Origin: Spirochaetales bacterium
Lineage (GTDB): Bacteria > Spirochaetota > Spirochaetia > Sphaerochaetales > Sphaerochaetaceae
Length of the DNA stretch: 8,277 bases
NCBI GenBank assembly: GCA_022771185.1
Contig: JALFCJ010000144.1
Span: 1 to 8,277 of the forward strand
Reading direction: 5' to 3'
In this document: positions 6,020-8,277 of the stretch, piece after piece
How positions within the stretch are numbered: position 1 is the first letter of the stretch
Layout of the letters: each line of letters starts with the position of its first letter
Program-made: the position numbers and the translations under genes
Notes under the pieces: generated by a model
The model's database searches: none
The model's input: only the letters and a program-made list of their open reading frames with translations
Told to the model about the DNA's origin: nothing

Positions 6020-6048
6020 ATCATAGCAGAATAGGACTGTGTTTTGAA
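6020..6048 (-). promoter_or_regulatory. Candidate leaderless promoter of hflX
   Basis: Minus-strand TTCAAA (6048-6043) and TATGAT (6025-6020) are 17 nt apart. The -10 (5/6 match) ends 6 nt before the hflX ATG at 6013, so the predicted start of transcription coincides with the start codon. No Shine-Dalgarno is visible upstream of the ATG. Confidence 0.45.
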
Positions 6049-6109
6049 TCTGATAGGGTGGAAGAAGAAATAGAATTGGTGCATACTCTAGGGGTAAGGA
6101 AAAAGGAAA

Positions 6110-7219
6110 ATGAGTCTTAACTGTGGCATAGTAGGACTGCCAAATGTAGGAAAGTCCACAATATTTTCAGCCGTCACATCAGCTCCAGCTGAAGCGGCGA
6201 ACTATCCATTCTGTACAATTGACCCAAATGTGGGTATCGTCAATGTCCCTGATAAGAGACTTGATAAAATCGTAGAGCTTATTCCACCTGCAAAAGTGGT
6301 TCCTGCAACTGTTGAGTTTGTAGATATCGCAGGACTAGTTAAGGGTGCCAGCCAGGGAGAGGGACTGGGAAACAGATTCCTGGGTGCCATTAAAGAAGTT
6401 GGAGTAATAGCTCATGTAGTCAGATGCTTCGATAATGCAGATATAATCCACGTCAATAATAAAATAGATCCTGAAGGCGATATCGAAACCATTAACATCG
6501 AGTTGGCACTTTCAGACTATGAAACTGTAGATAAGCGCTATCAGAAGCAATCTAAGCTTGGAAGAATCAGTAAAGAGCAGCAGAAGGAGAATGAGAAGGT
6601 CCTCCCTCTCTACGAGAAGCTCCTAGCTGCCTTGGAAGAGGGGATTCCTGCTCGAACTTTAGGCTTCGATGAAGAGGAAAGAGCACTACTCTATGATCTC
6701 CACCTTATTACAATGAAGCCTGTAATCTATGTATGTAACGTAGATGAAGACAGTATCGGTGTAGATAACGAATATGTAAAAAAGGTCAGGGAAGTAGCCA
6801 AGAAAGACAATAACTCACCAGTTGTAGTCATCTGCGGAAAAATCGAGAGTGAGATCGCCGCTCTTGATACAGAGGAAGAGAAGAAAGAATTCTTGGATGC
6901 AGTAGGCCTGGAAGAGAGTGGATTAAATCACCTTGTAAGAGCCGCTTACCATGCTCTTGGCCTCAGAACATTCTTTACAGCTGGAAAAGACGAAGATAGG
7001 GCTTGGACATTCAAAGAAGGAAGTAAGGCTCCACAGTGTGCAGGTATCATACACACAGATTTTGAAAAGGGATTTATCAAGGCTGAAGTCTATAACTACG
7101 ATGATCTTGTCACCTACGGTAGCGAAGCCAAGGTAAAAGAAAACGGAAAGATGAGACTTGAAGGTAAGGAATATGTTGTTCAAGACGGAGATATAATGTT
7201 CTTTAAATTCAATGTGTAA
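6110..7219 (+). CDS. ychF: Redox-linked ribosome-binding ATPase YchF (Ola1 family)
   Basis: Universally conserved P-loop NTPase of the Obg/TRAFAC class that binds ribosomes and prefers ATP; in E. coli it is linked to the response to oxidative stress. G1 GLPNVGKST is at 9-17 and G3 DIAGL at 72-76. The G4 position reads NVDE (210-213), the NxxE signature that gives adenine rather than guanine specificity. A coiled-coil insert falls around 138-180, and a C-terminal TGS domain covers about 284-368, starting LRTFFTAGKDE. The length (369 aa) is standard, and the ATG at 6110 aligns with the family N-terminus. AAGG sequences at 6096-6099 and 6103-6106 can serve as Shine-Dalgarno. The promoter is unclear: TAGAAT at 6071-6076 is a good -10, but TTGAAT (6044-6049) is 21 nt away. 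It is divergent from hflX, and the next lipoprotein has its own promoter. Confidence 0.98.
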   Translation: MSLNCGIVGLPNVGKSTIFSAVTSAPAEAANYPFCTIDPNVGIVNVPDKRLDKIVELIPPAKVVPATVEFVDIAGLVKGASQGEGLGNRFLGAIKEVGVIAHVVRCFDNADIIHVNNKIDPEGDIETINIELALSDYETVDKRYQKQSKLGRISKEQQKENEKVLPLYEKLLAALEEGIPARTLGFDEEERALLYDLHLITMKPVIYVCNVDEDSIGVDNEYVKKVREVAKKDNNSPVVVICGKIESEIAALDTEEEKKEFLDAVGLEESGLNHLVRAAYHALGLRTFFTAGKDEDRAWTFKEGSKAPQCAGIIHTDFEKGFIKAEVYNYDDLVTYGSEAKVKENGKMRLEGKEYVVQDGDIMFFKFNV

Positions 7220-7223
7220 GTAA

Positions 7224-7245
7224 ATTTTCTTTTATAAAGGAAAAT
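7224..7245 (+). terminator. Weak AT-rich hairpin after ychF
   Basis: Starting five bases after the ychF stop, ATTTTCTTT can pair with AAGGAAAAT (one G-T pair) around a TATA loop, about 9 bp in all. There is no adjacent T-run (the next bases are AGTTGTACAC), so termination would be inefficient. It may instead protect the 3' end. Confidence 0.3.
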
Positions 7246-7247
7246 AG

Positions 7248-7278
7248 TTGTACACTTTTTTGTTTCTACGGGTATAAT
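7248..7278 (+). promoter_or_regulatory. Promoter of the TRL-like lipoprotein gene
   Basis: A perfect TATAAT at 7273-7278 is preceded by TTGTAC (7248-7253, 19-nt spacer) or TGTACA (7249-7254, 18-nt spacer). Transcription would start near 7285, immediately before the Shine-Dalgarno AGGAGG (7286-7291), leaving a leader of about 13 nt. Confidence 0.6.
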
Positions 7279-7297
7279 TCATGAGAGGAGGCAGAAA

Positions 7298-7576
7298 ATG
7301 AAAAAGATTCTTGCAATCACATTAGTTTTGGCTTTGCTTGCATTGGTAGGCTGTTCTACAACTCTTCCAGTGAACGCAACATCAAATCCAGTGGGAACTA
7401 AAGTAGGTGAAGCTACAGGTATGTACCTATTTAACTGTATTCCAATGTTTGGAGCAGACTCTGGTATCCAGAAGGCTGCAAAGGAGGGAAACATCACAAA
7501 CATCTCAACTGTAGACCAGAAAGTAACTTGCTACTTCTTGTGGTCAAACGTTACAACAGTTGTCACTGGTGAGTAA
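7298..7576 (+). CDS. TRL-like family lipoprotein, 92 aa
   Basis: The signal peptide MKKILAITLVLALLALVGC ends in the lipobox LVGC, with the lipidated Cys at 19 followed by Ser-Thr-Thr, so the protein should be anchored in a membrane, probably the outer one. The mature 74 residues match the pattern I associate with the TRL-like family (named after the tRNA-associated locus protein of Helicobacter). That pattern is GTKVGEATG near the start (34-42), a hydrophobic turn, then GADSGIQKAAKEGNIT (52-67) and a closing VDQKVT with a final hydrophobic strand. The function of that family is unknown. Two extra cysteines (C47, C78) could form a disulfide. The ATG at 7298 has AGGAGG six nt upstream. The gene is a single unit between its own promoter and a terminator. 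Family assignment is from memory of the motif pattern and is moderately sure; the lipoprotein call is firm. Confidence 0.85.
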   Translation: MKKILAITLVLALLALVGCSTTLPVNATSNPVGTKVGEATGMYLFNCIPMFGADSGIQKAAKEGNITNISTVDQKVTCYFLWSNVTTVVTGE

Positions 7577-7587
7577 TTAGCTTAAGT

Positions 7588-7616
7588 GAAAGAGCCTCCT
7601 TAGGGAGGTCTCTTTC
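7588..7616 (+). terminator. Terminator after the TRL-like lipoprotein gene
   Basis: GAAAGAGCCTCC (7588-7599) pairs with GGAGG (7604-7608) and CTCTTTC (7610-7616) around the loop TTAG. The stem is 12 bp with a single bulged T at 7609. The following sequence is not a pure T-run, so some read-through into the next lipoprotein gene is possible. Confidence 0.75.
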
Positions 7617-7618
7617 GT

Positions 7619-7624
7619 TATAGT
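7619..7624 (+). promoter_or_regulatory. -10-like hexamer just before the second lipoprotein gene
   Basis: TATAGT (5/6 match to TATAAT) ends 7 nt before the ATG at 7632. No -35 is recognisable at normal spacing, since that position falls within the terminator stem. If used, transcription would begin at or beside the ATG and give a leaderless message; otherwise the gene depends on read-through. Confidence 0.3.
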
Positions 7625-7631
7625 GGGTCTT

Positions 7632-8129
7632 ATGAAAAAATTTCTTCTGATTTTATTGGCATCTCTTCTTATCCTCTCTTCTTGTTCTACAACAGAGAAG
7701 GCATATTCATTTGTATCAAGCGATGGAATCAGAGTATTTCTCAGGCCTGTAAAACTTAGTGGGGAAGTGCCAGTAACACTAGATATGACGATCCCTACTG
7801 AGAAATCAAAGATTATTGGAGACGCAACTCTCAATTATTCCATCATTACGAAACGTAGCGCTATCAAAGATATTGAGTCCATTTGTCTCGTTTTCTCAAT
7901 AGATGACGGCTCATTTGAAACAGAAAACAACGAGCTGTTGTTTGTAGAAGGGAAGCGAAAAGATGAAATCGAAATAAGACTTACATCCACTCTTTCCCTC
8001 TCTTCAACGCTTTCTTTAATGGAATCAAATAGAGTAGAAGTCACTCTTAAAGCAGACTCCTTCACGTATTCCCTGGATTCCACTTCATTTATTTCTTCAC
8101 TAGATAACACTAAAAGTTATTTACTCTAG
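7632..8129 (+). CDS. Lipoprotein of unknown function, 165 aa
   Basis: The N-terminus MKKFLLILLASLLILSSC is a lipoprotein signal with lipobox LSSC and the modified Cys at 18, so the product should be membrane-anchored and face the periplasm or surface. The mature part is about 148 residues. It is rich in Ser, Thr, Glu and Ile, with alternating patterns that suggest a beta-sandwich (VRVF-like and LDMTIP strands early; EIEIRLTSTLSLSSTLSLM and VEVTLKADSFTYSLDS later). I see no catalytic motif and do not recognise a family. I chose the ATG at 7632 because it places two Lys right at the start of the signal. An in-frame GTG at 7623 would add three residues and overlaps a -10-like hexamer. There is no strong Shine-Dalgarno. 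It follows another lipoprotein gene across a terminator, so joint function is not implied. Confidence 0.85.
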   Translation: MKKFLLILLASLLILSSCSTTEKAYSFVSSDGIRVFLRPVKLSGEVPVTLDMTIPTEKSKIIGDATLNYSIITKRSAIKDIESICLVFSIDDGSFETENNELLFVEGKRKDEIEIRLTSTLSLSSTLSLMESNRVEVTLKADSFTYSLDSTSFISSLDNTKSYLL

Positions 8130-8183
8130 TGGGGGAATGTCAACAGAGACTATTCTACCTTCGTCATTATTGCAAGTGTCTTT

Positions 8184-8277
8184 CTATTTCTCCAATAGCA
8201 CTCTTGATAGCTTAAGTATTCTTTCCTTATCCATCTTAATAACTTTCCTGTCATATGTGATAAGACCATTTAGTTCA
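8184..8277 (-). CDS. C-terminal end of a gene entering from the right, possibly a Crp/Fnr-type regulator
   Basis: On the minus strand an open frame runs from the right edge (first full codon at 8276) for 30 codons to a TAG at 8186-8184. The visible tail, ELNGLITYDRKVIKMDKERI followed by LKLSRVLLEK, has a real-protein composition: a short beta-hairpin-like stretch, then a charged amphipathic helix. The pattern GLI-x-x-x-RK-x-I-x-hydrophobic-D is what the last wing and final helix of Crp/Fnr-family DNA-binding domains often look like, so I suggest that family tentatively. With 30 residues nothing firmer can be said. It converges on the lipoprotein gene; the 54-bp gap (8130-8183) holds no clear hairpin. 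Confidence 0.5.
   Translation of the reverse strand, partial: ELNGLITYDRKVIKMDKERILKLSRVLLEK

Noticed and set aside
7623..7631. GTG at 7623 as start of the second lipoprotein.
   Set aside because: It would put MGL before the Lys-Lys of the signal peptide, and it overlaps the -10-like TATAGT; the ATG at 7632 gives a standard lipoprotein signal.
8137..8277. Plus-strand open frame starting ATG at 8137 after GGGGGA, running off the window (MSTETILPSSLLQVSF...).
   Set aside because: It is antisense to the minus-strand tail, which has a much more protein-like composition. The plus reading is Ser/Leu/Phe rich, as expected for the shadow of a Lys/Glu-rich helix. I keep some doubt because the Shine-Dalgarno-like run is decent.

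Overview
The window looks like ordinary chromosomal DNA from a moderately AT-rich, diderm spirochaete. I would guess a host-associated member near Sphaerochaeta or Treponema. The main clues are a short alanyl-tRNA synthetase (597 residues, no C-terminal C-Ala domain) of the kind known from Borrelia and Treponema, an exported small beta-barrel-like protein, and two lipoproteins with relaxed lipoboxes. This assignment is inference; there is no rRNA or other decisive marker here. I see no phage, transposon, CRISPR array or tRNA.

Layout. (1) 2-619, plus: the 3' part of a strongly diverged DprA/Smf-family Rossmann protein. (2) 693-2486, plus: alaS, with its own promoter and a good ribosome binding site. 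(3) 2483-2872, minus: a small XRE-type regulator whose stop codon overlaps the alaS stop, with a perfect 15-bp palindrome upstream that is a likely operator. (4) 2979-4010, minus: rlmN. (5) 4215-4715, plus: a secreted small outer-membrane-type protein, transcribed divergently from rlmN, with a long and possibly structured leader. (6) 4737-4761: a strong hairpin terminator shared with the convergent hflX (4763-6013, minus). (7) 6110-7219, plus: ychF, divergent from hflX across a 96-bp gap. (8) 7298-7576 and 7632-8129, plus: two small lipoproteins, one of the TRL-like family and one unrecognised, separated by a terminator. (9) 8184-8277, minus: the C-terminal end of a gene entering from the right, possibly a Crp/Fnr-type regulator.

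Theme. Four of the nine genes act on translation or the ribosome: alaS (tRNA charging), rlmN (A2503 of 23S rRNA and A37 of tRNAs), and hflX and ychF (ribosome-associated P-loop NTPases). They do not form one operon; most have separate promoters and several are divergent or convergent. I found no convincing new multi-gene system.

The most interesting signal is in the promoters. At three genes (XRE regulator, hflX, second lipoprotein) a good -10 hexamer lies only 6-7 nt before the ATG and no Shine-Dalgarno is visible, which predicts leaderless mRNAs. At two others (rlmN, TRL-like lipoprotein) a perfect TATAAT is placed so that the transcript would begin almost at the Shine-Dalgarno. Intergenic gaps are all under 300 bases and are covered by the regulatory entries.
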